Source of the DNA: JAICMB01 sp035295125
Lineage (GTDB): Bacteria > Acidobacteriota > Terriglobia > Bryobacterales > Bryobacteraceae
Length of the DNA stretch: 64,000 nt
Direction: 5' to 3'
Assembly (NCBI GenBank): GCA_035295125.1
Contig: DATGJP010000008.1
Span: 1 to 64,000 of the forward strand
In this document: positions 35,385 through 44,278 of the stretch, one piece after another
Position numbering within the stretch: the stretch's first letter is position 1
Layout: each line of letters begins with the position of its first letter
Notes under the pieces: generated by a model
Seen by the model: only the letters and a program-made list of their open reading frames with translations
The model's database searches: none
What the model was told of the DNA's origin: nothing
Made by a program: the position numbers and the translations under genes

Positions 35385-37061
35385 ATGTCTACATCACCTC
35401 TAACATTCACGGGTGTGAGCACCTACTCGAGCGATCTCCAGACCATTTCCGATCGCGCAAACCAACTCGGACAGATTCCAATCACGCGCCTGCAAAACGC
35501 GCAAACGGATGACTCCTCAAAAAGCCAGTTGTTAGGCAATTTGAACACGGTGGTTGCCGCGCTCGGTACGAGCGTCGCCGCGCTGGGTGCCTTGGGCGCG
35601 AATCAAGGTCTGACGGCCAGCAGTTCCGATCCGGACACCGTGTCCGTGATGAACACCGGCGCCACGACGGCCAACACGTATACCATCAGCAACATCACTT
35701 CGATTGCGGCGCCGGCCTCCGAGATGACCCTGACGGGTTATGCGGATTCGAACACCACGCAATTGTCTTCGAGCGGTCAGTATAAGTTGCTTTATGGCAG
35801 CAACACCTACTCCATCTCCCTATCCTCCAGCCAGAACAACCTGGTTGGTTTGAATAACGCCATTAACTCCCTCGGCGTCGGTGTGGCATCGTCGATCATC
35901 ACGACCGGCACGGGAGCGAACCCGAATTACCTGCAGGTATCTTCGGAGACCGTCGGTGCTACCACCCTGCGCCTGCAGAACGTTCCGTCTCCGGTAGACA
36001 AGTTGGGCGCCACCGATGCCGACGGCAACGCGACCTCCATCTCTTCGTCCGCCGATTCAGCATCCACTGCCGTGTCGGCCACCGGGAACATGCAACTCGT
36101 GTACGGAGGCAGCACCTACCAGATCGCTCTCGGGTCCGGTCAGAACAATCTGCAGGGGCTTTCCGATGCCATCAACAACCTGGGCGTCGGCCTGACCGCT
36201 GCGGTCGCAAGTAGCGGAACCGGGGCCGCGCCCTATTCGCTCTCTATTTCCGGCAACACCGCCCAATCTACTTTGAAACTCCAGGATCTGCAGGCGCCGG
36301 TCAACCTCCTCACCCAGACCAATCAGGGCGCCAATACCGAATTCGTGCTCGGCACGGCCTCGGTTTCGAAGCCGTCCACTAACATCAATGATGTAATCCC
36401 GGGCGTCAGCTTCCAGATTCTGCAAAAGGATCCCACCGGATCTGTCACGATTTCGCTTGCGACCGACCGCACCCAGTTGAGTAACGGCCTGAAGGACCTG
36501 GCCACCAAGTACAATGCCGTGGTTGACGAAATCAATAAGGAGATGGGCACGTCGCCAGGCTTATTGGCCGGCGACTCAGTGATTCGCCAGGTGCAGGACG
36601 ATCTGCGCCAGGTTACGATGTACAACGGCAACGGTACTGGTGTCCATAGTCTGGCTCAACTGGGAATCGAACTGGACAAGACCGGGAAGATGTCGCTGAA
36701 CGAGACGACTTTTAACAACCTCCCCGACAGCAAGATTACGCAGGCCTTTACGTATCTCGGTTCGGCGACAACCGGGTTCGGAACTCTCGCCGACACCATC
36801 TCTCAACTCACCGACCCGTATAGCGGTTTGATCCAGGCCGAGCAGGCCAGCCTCAATACCGCATACACGAAAATGGGGGAGCAGATCACGACGCTGCAGG
36901 ATCGTCTCACGATCTCACAGAACGCGCTCACCCAAAAGCTCCAGCAGGCGGACACGCTGTTGGCCAGTCTGCAAAACCAACAAACGATCCTCAATTCCAG
37001 CGTTTCGAGCGTGGATCTCGTGATGTATGGGAAAGACTGGGGTACGCAGGTCTCGCAATGA
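35385..37061 (+). CDS. fliD: Flagellar filament-capping protein FliD (hook-associated protein 2)
   Basis: A 558-residue FliD. The start at ATG 35385 gives the typical N-terminus MSTSPLTFTGVSTYSSDLQ, and the longer open frame into recO was rejected. FliD N-terminal domain at about 1-110; central variable domains contain two similar units (ASEMTLTGYADSNTTQL and the later TAVSATGNMQLVYGGSTYQI both followed by QNNL-type turns). FliD C-terminal domain at about 400-545 with DLATKYNAVVDEINKEM, MYNGNGTGVHSLAQLGIEL and coiled-coil QLQDRLTISQNALTQKLQQ-like. It caps the growing flagellin filament. No other structural flagellar gene is in the window. Confidence 0.93.
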   Translation: MSTSPLTFTGVSTYSSDLQTISDRANQLGQIPITRLQNAQTDDSSKSQLLGNLNTVVAALGTSVAALGALGANQGLTASSSDPDTVSVMNTGATTANTYTISNITSIAAPASEMTLTGYADSNTTQLSSSGQYKLLYGSNTYSISLSSSQNNLVGLNNAINSLGVGVASSIITTGTGANPNYLQVSSETVGATTLRLQNVPSPVDKLGATDADGNATSISSSADSASTAVSATGNMQLVYGGSTYQIALGSGQNNLQGLSDAINNLGVGLTAAVASSGTGAAPYSLSISGNTAQSTLKLQDLQAPVNLLTQTNQGANTEFVLGTASVSKPSTNINDVIPGVSFQILQKDPTGSVTISLATDRTQLSNGLKDLATKYNAVVDEINKEMGTSPGLLAGDSVIRQVQDDLRQVTMYNGNGTGVHSLAQLGIELDKTGKMSLNETTFNNLPDSKITQAFTYLGSATTGFGTLADTISQLTDPYSGLIQAEQASLNTAYTKMGEQITTLQDRLTISQNALTQKLQQADTLLASLQNQQTILNSSVSSVDLVMYGKDWGTQVSQ

Positions 37062-37384
37062 GCCAGTGGGATAGCGTATTCGAGGAACTCGACGGCATCA
37101 GCCGGGAGATGCAGGAACTGGCGGACCCTGGCCTGGATGAGATCGAGGCGCTACTCGCCAGACGGGAGACGCTGCTGCGGGAAATCACAGCGGCGGATCC
37201 TCAAAGCCTGGGCCGGGAGTCGGTTACTTCGCTGCGGGGCGCTTTGGGGGCGGGCGAACTCGCTCACCAGAAACTGGTTCGCGCAAGGCAGCGCGTGTTC
37301 TTCGAATGGCAGACGATGCGGCAGATGCGGGCGGCGCTCAATAGCCGCGACGCGTCCCATTCCACGATTTCGGTGAAGTTGTAA
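37058..37384 (+). CDS. Small helical protein, likely FliT/FlgN-type flagellar chaperone
   Basis: A 108-residue all-helical protein whose ATG overlaps the fliD stop (ATGA). The sequence has heptad-like stretches (ISREMQELADPGLDEIEALL, RRETLLREITAADPQ, AHQKLVRARQRVFFEW). It has no signal peptide. Position directly after fliD, size and helical nature fit FliT, the export chaperone of FliD, or FlgN. Sequence similarity alone is too weak for a symbol. Confidence 0.65.
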   Translation: MSQWDSVFEELDGISREMQELADPGLDEIEALLARRETLLREITAADPQSLGRESVTSLRGALGAGELAHQKLVRARQRVFFEWQTMRQMRAALNSRDASHSTISVKL

Positions 37385-37422
37385 CAGTTTGCTGGACCTA
37401 CAAAGTTACAATAGTAAGGTCC

Positions 37423-38022
37423 ATGGTTCGCGACGGCATCTACTACGCCATCGGACTCACCGTCGGCGGTCTGATCGTGTCCTTTTTCACGTCGCCGGCG
37501 TGGGGGTTTCCGTTGTATGTTGTGGCCGCGTTCTGCCTGTACTTCTTTCGCGACCCCGATAGAGCGATTCCAGCAGGGCCGGTGGCGGTTTCGCCGGCGG
37601 ACGGTAAGGTTGTAGCGATCCGGCCGGACCAGCCGGATTCCACCCGTGTCAGTATCTTTTTGAACATCTTCGATGTTCATGTGAACCGGTCTCCGATTGA
37701 GGGCAAGATCTCCGAAGTGCGGTATCAGCCGGGTCATTTCCTGGTCGCGAGCAAGGAGCAGGCGAGCGCCCAGAACGAGCAGAACCTCGTTACCGTGGAG
37801 GGCGAAGGCACGCGCGTCACGTTCTCCCAGATTGCCGGATTGATTGCGCGACGGATCGTGTTTTATAAGCACCCCGGAGACGACGTGAAGAAGGGCGAGC
37901 GCGTGGGGCTGATCAAGTTTGGCTCCCGGGTCGACATTTTTCTCGGGCCGGAGTGGGAAATAACAGTGAAGGAAGGACAGCACGTGTCGGCGGGCTCGAC
38001 CGTGGTGGCCAGAAGAAGATGA
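37423..38022 (+). CDS. psd: Phosphatidylserine decarboxylase (short, archaeal-type proenzyme)
   Basis: A 199-residue proenzyme with two membrane helices at the N-terminus (YYAIGLTVGGLIVSFF and PLYVVAAFCLYFF). Blocks FRDPDRAIPAGPVAVSPADG, FLNIFDVHVNRSPIEG and IVFYKHPGDDVKKGERVG precede the self-cleavage site, which here is FGSR (Gly-Ser). The Ser becomes the pyruvoyl cofactor. It makes phosphatidylethanolamine from phosphatidylserine. It lies just upstream of pssA, so both steps of phosphatidylethanolamine synthesis sit together. Confidence 0.95.
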   Translation: MVRDGIYYAIGLTVGGLIVSFFTSPAWGFPLYVVAAFCLYFFRDPDRAIPAGPVAVSPADGKVVAIRPDQPDSTRVSIFLNIFDVHVNRSPIEGKISEVRYQPGHFLVASKEQASAQNEQNLVTVEGEGTRVTFSQIAGLIARRIVFYKHPGDDVKKGERVGLIKFGSRVDIFLGPEWEITVKEGQHVSAGSTVVARRR

Positions 38023-38035
38023 GCGGAGGGGCAAC

Positions 38036-38914
38036 GTGACGCTCAGAGAGAGATTTGTCGAACATCGTTCGCCGCAGCACCGCCCCCGACGGGCGGCCTA
38101 TGCGTTGCCGACGCTGTTTACCGCTGGCAACATTTTTTTAGGGTTTTTCGCGATTCTGCGCACTTTTCAGGGTGCGATGTGGGCCAACGCCGGAAACCTG
38201 GGGTTCAATCAGTTCTTTGAGGCGGCGGCTATCGCCATCGGCGTCGCCGTGGTGACCGACGGCCTGGACGGGCGGATCGCGCGCATGACAAACACGGTCA
38301 GCGACTTCGGACGGGAAATCGATTCCCTGGCGGATGTCATCACTTTCGGCATTGCGCCCGCCGTCCTGGCTTACACGTGGGGCGTGCAGTTCTCGCCGGA
38401 TCTGACCAAGCATATCGATTCGAGGCTCTGTTACCTGATCAGTTTTCTGTTCCTGCTGTGCGGGGCGGTACGCCTGGCTCGGTTTAACGTGCAGACCAAT
38501 CCAATTCCGAAGAACCCCGGGCGGCCGGATCGCAAGTATTTCATCGGATTGCCGATTCCTGCTGCGGCGGCGATCGTCGCCGCGGTGGTGTACGCCTGTG
38601 ATTCGACACCTTTGCAGTGGTGGTTCTGGTCGGTGCTATGGCTCCTGATGCTGGCCGTGATCGGGTTCCTGATGGTCAGCACGTGGCGTTACCCCAGTTT
38701 CAAGGATGTGCAATTGCTGCGGCCGCGCTCACCGATGACGCTGATCTTTATCGCGGCTTTGATTTACCTGGTGTGGATCTATCCGCAGCCGGTCCTGCTC
38801 GCGATCGCCTTCACATACGTGGCGACCGGCGTGGTGATCCGCGCGGGCGGCATCATCCGCCGCAAGTTCCGCCGTCCTCCGCCGCCGCCCGAACCGGAGC
38901 ATCAAGTTGGCTAA
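38036..38914 (+). CDS. pssA: CDP-diacylglycerol--serine O-phosphatidyltransferase
   Basis: A 292-residue membrane enzyme of the CDP-alcohol phosphatidyltransferase family. It starts at GTG 38036 with GGAGGGG a few bases upstream. The signature DG-x2-AR-x8-G-x3-D-x3-D is visible as TDGLDGRIARMTNTVSDFG followed by REIDSLADVI. About seven hydrophobic helices follow, and a Pro/Arg-rich cytoplasmic tail closes the protein (KFRRPPPPPEPEHQ). It makes phosphatidylserine from CDP-diacylglycerol, the substrate of the preceding psd product. Its stop overlaps the TTG of the next gene. Confidence 0.94.
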   Translation: MTLRERFVEHRSPQHRPRRAAYALPTLFTAGNIFLGFFAILRTFQGAMWANAGNLGFNQFFEAAAIAIGVAVVTDGLDGRIARMTNTVSDFGREIDSLADVITFGIAPAVLAYTWGVQFSPDLTKHIDSRLCYLISFLFLLCGAVRLARFNVQTNPIPKNPGRPDRKYFIGLPIPAAAAIVAAVVYACDSTPLQWWFWSVLWLLMLAVIGFLMVSTWRYPSFKDVQLLRPRSPMTLIFIAALIYLVWIYPQPVLLAIAFTYVATGVVIRAGGIIRRKFRRPPPPPEPEHQVG

Positions 38915-39923
38915 TCCTCATCGCGCCGCCGCTTTGGTGGGCGCTGAATCGCTGCTGGGGCGCGACCTGCGTGAAGTGATCGAGTCGCGCAAGCTGCCCC
39001 TACGTCTCAAGTTGATTTCCGCGACGGATAAGGAAGAGGCGGCCGCCGGCATCCTTTCCGAACTGGGGGGTGAACCCGTTTTCATAAGTTCCCTCAAGGC
39101 TGGGGAACTCGATGGCGTAGATTTTGTTTTTCTCGCCGGCCCTCGGGGATCGGCGGCGGAAACGCTGAAGCATATTGCGGGCGACGCGAAGCCTCCCATG
39201 CTGCTCGATCTCACGGGAGCGCTCGAGGAGCAGCCGGCGGCGCGTTTAAGAGCTCCTGCGGCGGAGGACCCGGGAACGGCCCAGGCGGCGCCCATTGTGG
39301 TGATCGCGCATCCTGCCGCTATCGTGCTCGCGATGTTTCTGCGGCAACTGCGGCAAGCGGGCGTGATCCGGCGCGTTGTGACTCAGATCTTCGAGCCTGT
39401 TAGCGAACGCGGCCAGCGGGGAATTGACGAGTTGCAGAAGCAGACGGTCGCCTTGCTGTCTCTCCAGAAGCTCAAGCAGGATGTTTTCGATGCGCAGGTG
39501 AGCTTTAACCTGCTTCCGCGGTATGGCGAGGAGGCGATGAAATCGCTCGAAGATGTCGAAACCGACGTCGACCGCCATCTCGCAACGCTATTGTCGAAGA
39601 CTCCGGAAATTCCGCTGCCTTCCGTGAACGTCGCACATGCTCCCGTGTTCCACGGGTACACGATGTCGCTGTGGGTGGAGTTTGAAAACCGGCCTGCGAT
39701 GGAGGTTCTGTCGGCTGGCCTGAAGACCGCGGATATCGAGGTTCGGACCGGCGACGAGGAGCCGCCTTCGAATGTCGGCGCAGCGGGGCAGAGTGGGATT
39801 ACGGTTGGCTCGATTCATGAAGATCGTAATGACGGGCGGGCAGTTTGGTTCTGGATCGTCGCGGACAACCTGCGAGTAACGGCGGAGAACGCGGCGGAGG
39901 TAGTGCGTGAAGCGTTGGGCTGA
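38907..39923 (+). CDS. Aspartate-semialdehyde-dehydrogenase-like protein without the catalytic cysteine
   Basis: A 338-residue protein with the NAD-binding and dimerisation domains of the Asd/ArgC family. The C-terminal part matches well (RVVTQIFEPVSERGQRGIDEL, DVETDVDRHLATLL, VNVAHAPVFHGYTMSLWVEF). However, the active-site block NPNCST of true enzymes reads HPAAIV here (Cys replaced by Ala138). The closest precedent is E. coli USG-1, also a Cys-less homologue. Lysine or threonine biosynthesis is therefore not expected. It starts at a TTG overlapping pssA and is followed by lptE. Confidence 0.86.
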   Translation: MANPHRAAALVGAESLLGRDLREVIESRKLPLRLKLISATDKEEAAAGILSELGGEPVFISSLKAGELDGVDFVFLAGPRGSAAETLKHIAGDAKPPMLLDLTGALEEQPAARLRAPAAEDPGTAQAAPIVVIAHPAAIVLAMFLRQLRQAGVIRRVVTQIFEPVSERGQRGIDELQKQTVALLSLQKLKQDVFDAQVSFNLLPRYGEEAMKSLEDVETDVDRHLATLLSKTPEIPLPSVNVAHAPVFHGYTMSLWVEFENRPAMEVLSAGLKTADIEVRTGDEEPPSNVGAAGQSGITVGSIHEDRNDGRAVWFWIVADNLRVTAENAAEVVREALG

Positions 39924-40428
39924 GGGATTTGTTTTAGTCTGCATTTGTCTCGCGCTCCAAGCTTGCGGTTATCACGTTGCCGGTAAGGCCGACCTGGTTC
40001 CGGCCTCCATCCACACGATCGCGGTTCCGGCGTTTTCGAACGTTACGACGCGGTATAAATTGACCGATCACATGGCCGAGGCGATCGCTCACGAGTTCAT
40101 TGCGGAGACGCGGTATCGTGTTGTCCCCGATCCAAAACAGGCGGACGCCGTTCTGAATGGAACGATTATCAATTACGTCGCATACCCGGTTATCGTTGCG
40201 GAATCAGGCCGCGCGACTGGTCTGCAGATCATTTTGACGATGGGCGTGAGCCTGACGGAACGGAAGACGGGGAACATCATTTTCTCGCGGCCGAGCTTCG
40301 AAATGCGCCAGCGGTACGAGATCAGCGCCGATCCGCAGAAGTATTTCGAGGAGAGTGGGGCAGGGCTGGATCGCCTGAGCCGCGATGCCGCGAGGACTAT
40401 TGTTCGCGCGATTCTGGAGAACTTTTGA
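39907..40428 (+). CDS. lptE: LPS-assembly lipoprotein LptE
   Basis: A 173-residue lipoprotein with a signal peptide and lipobox LQAC (MKRWAEGFVLVCICLALQACGYH). The typical opening CGYHVAGKADLVP is followed by IHTIAVPAFSNVTTRYKLT, VPDPKQADAVLNGTI and the C-terminal YEISADPQKYFEESGAGLDRLS. It is the LptE plug partner of LptD in the outer membrane. The start is GTG 39907 inside the preceding gene. It shows that the organism makes LPS and has an outer membrane. The stop overlaps the holA TTG (TTGA). Confidence 0.93.
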   Translation: MKRWAEGFVLVCICLALQACGYHVAGKADLVPASIHTIAVPAFSNVTTRYKLTDHMAEAIAHEFIAETRYRVVPDPKQADAVLNGTIINYVAYPVIVAESGRATGLQIILTMGVSLTERKTGNIIFSRPSFEMRQRYEISADPQKYFEESGAGLDRLSRDAARTIVRAILENF

Positions 40429-41450
40429 CCCCCGAACAGTTTCAGCAGCGCATCGCCAAACAGGAGCCGGCGCCATTGTATTTGTTCATCGGTCCCGAAG
40501 GGTACCAACGCCAGTTGTGCCGTGACGCGCTGCGGGCAAAAGTTCCGCAGGTCGACCATTTCGACCTGGATGAGACCAGCCTGGGGACGGTGCTCGACGA
40601 TGCCCGGGCGCTGTCGCTGTTCGCTACGGAGCGGGTGATCTGGGTTACGAGCGCGGAGGCGGTTTTGCCGCGCGGCAAGGCGGCGGATTCCGATGAAGGG
40701 GCCATTGCAAACCTGGCGGCATATGCCGGCCATCCGACTCCGGGGGTGGTGGTGGTGTTCGATTGCAGCCGGTTCGAGTTCGATGGCGAGGACAAGGCGA
40801 AGATCGACCGGGTGCTGAAGTTTTATTCGGTGATTTCCGCGCAGGTGGACTTTAGGCCGTATACGAGCGAGGCGGCGCGTCAACTTGCGAAAGATCTGGC
40901 GCGAAACCGCGGACTTCAGATCGGGCTTCCCGAAATTGGGCTCATCGTGGAGGCCCTCGCGGGTAATGCCGCGCGGATCGCGGTTGAGATCGAGAAGCTG
41001 GCGCTTTTTGCGGGCACGGACCGCAAGGTCACGGCGGATGACATCGCGCTGATGGTGCCTAACGCCCGCGAGACGACGGTTTTCGCCCTGGTCGGGGCAC
41101 TGGGACGTGGCGACCGGAAGCGGGCTTTGGACAGTTTGGACACGCTTCTCAAGGAAGGCGAATACCTTCCGCTCGCGCTGACTTTTCTGGCAACGCAGTT
41201 TCGGCTGGCCATGGTGGCGCACGAGGCCGGTTTGCGGACGACTCAACAGGTGCAGGCATGGTTCACCCGGGAGGGCATCCGAATCTGGCGCGACCGGGCG
41301 GAGCAGGTTTGCCAGACCGTCTCGGCATTTTCGAAAGAGCGGCTCGGGAAAGCGATTGAGAAGGTCTTCTGGGCGGATAAGGCTTTGCGCGATTTCCGCC
41401 CGGATGACAGGGTAGTTATGGAAGAGCTCGTTTTGGATTTGACGAGCTAG
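40425..41450 (+). CDS. holA: DNA polymerase III subunit delta
   Basis: A 341-residue clamp-loader delta subunit. The start is TTG 40425, overlapping the lptE stop. N-terminal AAA-like region YLFIGPEGYQRQLCRDALRAK; family blocks VVVVFDCSRFEFDGEDKAK, LIVEALAGNAARIAVEIEKL, DIALMVPNARETTVFALVGAL and DRKRALDSLDTLLKEGEYL; C-terminal collar region with RLAMVAHEAGLRTTQQVQ. It opens the beta clamp within the clamp loader. lptE followed by holA is a conserved order in many bacteria. Confidence 0.94.
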   Translation: MTPEQFQQRIAKQEPAPLYLFIGPEGYQRQLCRDALRAKVPQVDHFDLDETSLGTVLDDARALSLFATERVIWVTSAEAVLPRGKAADSDEGAIANLAAYAGHPTPGVVVVFDCSRFEFDGEDKAKIDRVLKFYSVISAQVDFRPYTSEAARQLAKDLARNRGLQIGLPEIGLIVEALAGNAARIAVEIEKLALFAGTDRKVTADDIALMVPNARETTVFALVGALGRGDRKRALDSLDTLLKEGEYLPLALTFLATQFRLAMVAHEAGLRTTQQVQAWFTREGIRIWRDRAEQVCQTVSAFSKERLGKAIEKVFWADKALRDFRPDDRVVMEELVLDLTS

Positions 41451-42571
41451 AACGCGGCGATTCCGTTGAAACCGGCGGCGGCTGTGATTCCTCCGGCTGC
41501 GGCGAGCGGCATTAAGGAACCGTTGTCCTGAATCGCGAATGCTCCGACCGTGCCGGCTCCGCTGTTGAGGGTGTAGAGGAATCTGCTGTCGGCGGTCACA
41601 GCGATATCGAGGTTTGCCGCGCCGCTAGGATTCATACCCACGACAGTACCGTCCAATGCCGTCAGCGCTCCACTGCTGCCGATCGAGAATCCGGAGATCG
41701 TGGCTGTTCCCGCATTTGAGGTATAAACGAACTGGCCGTCGGGCGTGATGACGCTCCAACAGGTAGCGGCCCCCATGGTAGGAAGGGTGGCCGTGACCGG
41801 CGTCAGTGTTCCGCCATCCTGCACCGTGAACGATGAGATGGTGGACGCGTTCATTCCGCCGGCGGGACCCGTTTCAACGGCAATCGCGGCCCCACCAGGC
41901 GCGAAACGCACGGCAAACAGACCTGGCAGGGAGCTGGGTTTCACCACGGGCGCCGCCAGCGTGCCATCCTGCTGAATCGCGAAGATATCGAAGTTATTGC
42001 TGATTCGTTCGGTCACTATGAGGAACTTGCTGTCGGGGCTTAACGCTAACGAAGAACCTCCTGCAGAGTTGCCGGACAGGAAACGAACGGAGTTGGGGAT
42101 CGGGTCTACATGCCCGAAACGATCGAGATTAAAACCGGTTACGCTTCCGCTTCCGCCGGCATTCAGCACGTAGAGAAGATTGCCGTTTTGGGCAATCGCA
42201 ACTGGGGCGCTGCCGCCGCTGGGGACGCGATCGACTAACGACAGGAATGGACCGAGGACCCGGAAGACCGATATATCGCCGGAGCCGGAATTCACCGCAA
42301 ACAGAAGGGAATGATCGGAGCTGAGCGTGAGGGAACCCTGAGAGCCGAGCGGGTCGGTGAGACCGCCGCTGCCGCGGCCACCGGTGCGAAAGCGGCCGAG
42401 CTCCTGTAAGGTGCCGTCGGATGCGCGGCTATAGGATAGGATCTCATTCCCGGCTGCGCCATTGTTCATGACAAATACCGCGCCCGCGCTTTGGGCGCGT
42501 GGACCGTTTTGAGCGAAGGCCATGCCCGCGATGGAAAGGGAGAGGGCCATGAAGACACACGTAGAACGCAA
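41447..42571 (-). CDS. Exported YncE/lactonase-like beta-propeller
   Basis: A 374-residue protein. The TTG start at 42571 was chosen because AGGAGG lies exactly 6 bases upstream. It opens a signal peptide (VFMALSLSIAGMAFAQ). Seven-bladed propeller repeats of the lactonase/YncE type follow: SLTLSSDHSLLFAVNSGSGD, APVAIAQNGNLLYVLNAGGS, SLALSPDSKFLIVTERISNN, CWSVITPDGQFVYTSNAGTA, LDIAVTADSRFLYTLNSGAG. It is similar to 6-phosphogluconolactonase-like proteins, but the signal peptide argues for a periplasmic or surface role. It ends convergently with holA, the two stops overlapping by 4 bases. Confidence 0.9.
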   Translation of the reverse strand: MRSTCVFMALSLSIAGMAFAQNGPRAQSAGAVFVMNNGAAGNEILSYSRASDGTLQELGRFRTGGRGSGGLTDPLGSQGSLTLSSDHSLLFAVNSGSGDISVFRVLGPFLSLVDRVPSGGSAPVAIAQNGNLLYVLNAGGSGSVTGFNLDRFGHVDPIPNSVRFLSGNSAGGSSLALSPDSKFLIVTERISNNFDIFAIQQDGTLAAPVVKPSSLPGLFAVRFAPGGAAIAVETGPAGGMNASTISSFTVQDGGTLTPVTATLPTMGAATCWSVITPDGQFVYTSNAGTATISGFSIGSSGALTALDGTVVGMNPSGAANLDIAVTADSRFLYTLNSGAGTVGAFAIQDNGSLMPLAAAGGITAAAGFNGIAAF

Positions 42572-42712
42572 GTTTTTCCTCCTGGTATTCACTTGGAACG
42601 CCTGAAGCGAACCTGCTTGTACTTCGTTTGGGCTGAGGGAAAAGTCACGGGCCTGTTTCAAGGGCGCCGTGCAACCGATAGGCGTTTTAGTGTAAGACAT
42701 AAGGAGGCTATT

Positions 42713-42763
42713 GTGTTTGCGGATATCTTGTGGAAATCGCCGGAAAACTGTTTTTCGGCCTGA
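42713..42763 (+). CDS. Candidate 16-residue small ORF upstream of dnaB
   Basis: A textbook AAGGAGG (42701-42707) is followed 5 bases later by GTG, opening a 16-codon frame (MFADILWKSPENCFSA) ending in TGA. It lies in the 285-base gap between the divergent propeller gene and dnaB. The SD is stronger than that of most genes here, but so short a frame can arise by chance. Confidence 0.3.
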   Translation: MFADILWKSPENCFSA

Positions 42764-42856
42764 TTTCTCAATGACTTATCCGCACTGCGCGACGGGGCGT
42801 TTTCCACTGTTTTACCCAGAGGGCAAACGCGTGCAGCAGAAAGGAGTAAGTTTTGC

Positions 42857-44272
42857 TTGAGGCCAGACGACGAGCGTTTTAATCTAGTACCTCCGGCCCG
42901 TATGCAAGATATCGCACTGGAAAAGGGACTCCCGGCAAATCTCGACGCCGAACGCTTCGTGCTCGGCTCGATCATGCTGGATGATTCGACGTTCATACAA
43001 ATCGCCGGATCGCTGGAGCCCGACGATTTCTCGATAGAAAAACACCGCCGTATCTTCGCGCGGATGGTGGATTTGTATGACCGGGGCGAGCGCATCGACC
43101 GGGTCACGGTGGCGAACGAGTTGATCAAGCAGAATCAACTGGAATCGGTGGATGGCTTAAGCTATCTCGTTTCGCTCGATGACGGGCTGCCCGCGGTTTC
43201 GAATATCGACAGCTACGTTCGGATCGTCAAGGACAAGTCGATCCTGCGGCGGATCATCTTCAGTTCCCAGAAGCTCATTGACCGCTGCGTACTCGGGGAA
43301 GAGGAGCCGGACGAGATCCTGGCGAGCGCCGAGGAAGGGCTGCTGAAGCTGGGCGAATCGCGCGCCAAAGACGCGCTGATGGACCCGGCGACGATCATCC
43401 GCGAATATGAGGGCGGCCTCAACGCATTCCTCGACCCCAGCAAGCGGATCAAGGGCATCTCCACCGGTTTTCTCAAGTTCGACGAGATGACAGGCGGGCT
43501 GCATGGCGGGGAGCTGATCATCCTGGCGGCGCGGCCTTCGATGGGGAAGACGGCGCTGGCTTTAAATATTGCCCAGCACGTGGCGATGAATCCGCAAGAA
43601 AACAACACGGTGGCGGTGTTTTCGCTCGAAATGTCGCGCGAGTCGCTGCTCACCCGTGTGATTTGCGCCACGGCTCGCGTCGATCAGCAGAAATTCCGCG
43701 CGGGGTTCCTGAACCAGGATGAACGCCGCCGGCTTCAGAAGGCGGCTTCGGAGATGGTGCAGGCTCCGCTGTTCATCGACGATACGCCGGGCGTAAATTT
43801 GATGGACATCCACGCCAAGCTACGGCGGCTACGCAGCGAGCGCGGGTTGGGCCTGGTGGTGGTCGATTACCTGCAACTGATGAGCTCGCGCAGCCGGCAT
43901 GAGAATCGAAACCAGGAAATCAGCTCATTGTCGCGGGGCATGAAACTGCTTGCGAAGGAGCTTAACGTCCCGATGCTGGTTCTTTCGCAGCTCAGCCGCG
44001 CGCCGGAAACGCGGCCGGGCGATCATCGTCCGCAGATGAGCGATTTGCGCGAGTCGGGATCAATCGAGCAGGACGCGGACCTGGTGGCATTCATCTTTCG
44101 CGAGGAAGTGTATAAGCAGGATCGCGAGGATCTCAAGGGGTTGGCGGAGCTGTTGCTGGCCAAGCAGCGCAACGGTCCGACCGGGAAGATCAACCTCGTG
44201 TTCCTGAAAGAGTTCACCAAGTTCGAAAACCGCACGAACGACCTTGGCGAGGACGTGATGGGCGGCGAGTAG
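42857..44272 (+). CDS. dnaB: Replicative DNA helicase DnaB
   Basis: A 471-residue hexameric replicative helicase. The start is TTG 42857 with AAGGAG about 10 bases upstream. The N-terminal primase-interaction domain (ANLDAERFVLGSIMLDDSTF) and linker are followed by the RecA-like ATPase: Walker A ARPSMGKTALALNIA, SLEMSRESLLTRVICA, Walker B LVVVDYLQLM, RNQEISSLSRGMKLLAKEL, and the Arg finger region SDLRESGSIEQDADLVAFIFR. The length fits non-intein DnaB. It unwinds DNA at the fork and recruits primase. Confidence 0.96.
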   Translation: MRPDDERFNLVPPARMQDIALEKGLPANLDAERFVLGSIMLDDSTFIQIAGSLEPDDFSIEKHRRIFARMVDLYDRGERIDRVTVANELIKQNQLESVDGLSYLVSLDDGLPAVSNIDSYVRIVKDKSILRRIIFSSQKLIDRCVLGEEEPDEILASAEEGLLKLGESRAKDALMDPATIIREYEGGLNAFLDPSKRIKGISTGFLKFDEMTGGLHGGELIILAARPSMGKTALALNIAQHVAMNPQENNTVAVFSLEMSRESLLTRVICATARVDQQKFRAGFLNQDERRRLQKAASEMVQAPLFIDDTPGVNLMDIHAKLRRLRSERGLGLVVVDYLQLMSSRSRHENRNQEISSLSRGMKLLAKELNVPMLVLSQLSRAPETRPGDHRPQMSDLRESGSIEQDADLVAFIFREEVYKQDREDLKGLAELLLAKQRNGPTGKINLVFLKEFTKFENRTNDLGEDVMGGE

Positions 44273-44278
44273 GTAGTT

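Noticed and set aside
37387..37422. Promoter before psd
   Set aside because: A TACAAT hexamer is present, but the nearest -35-like TTGCTG is only 12 bases away.
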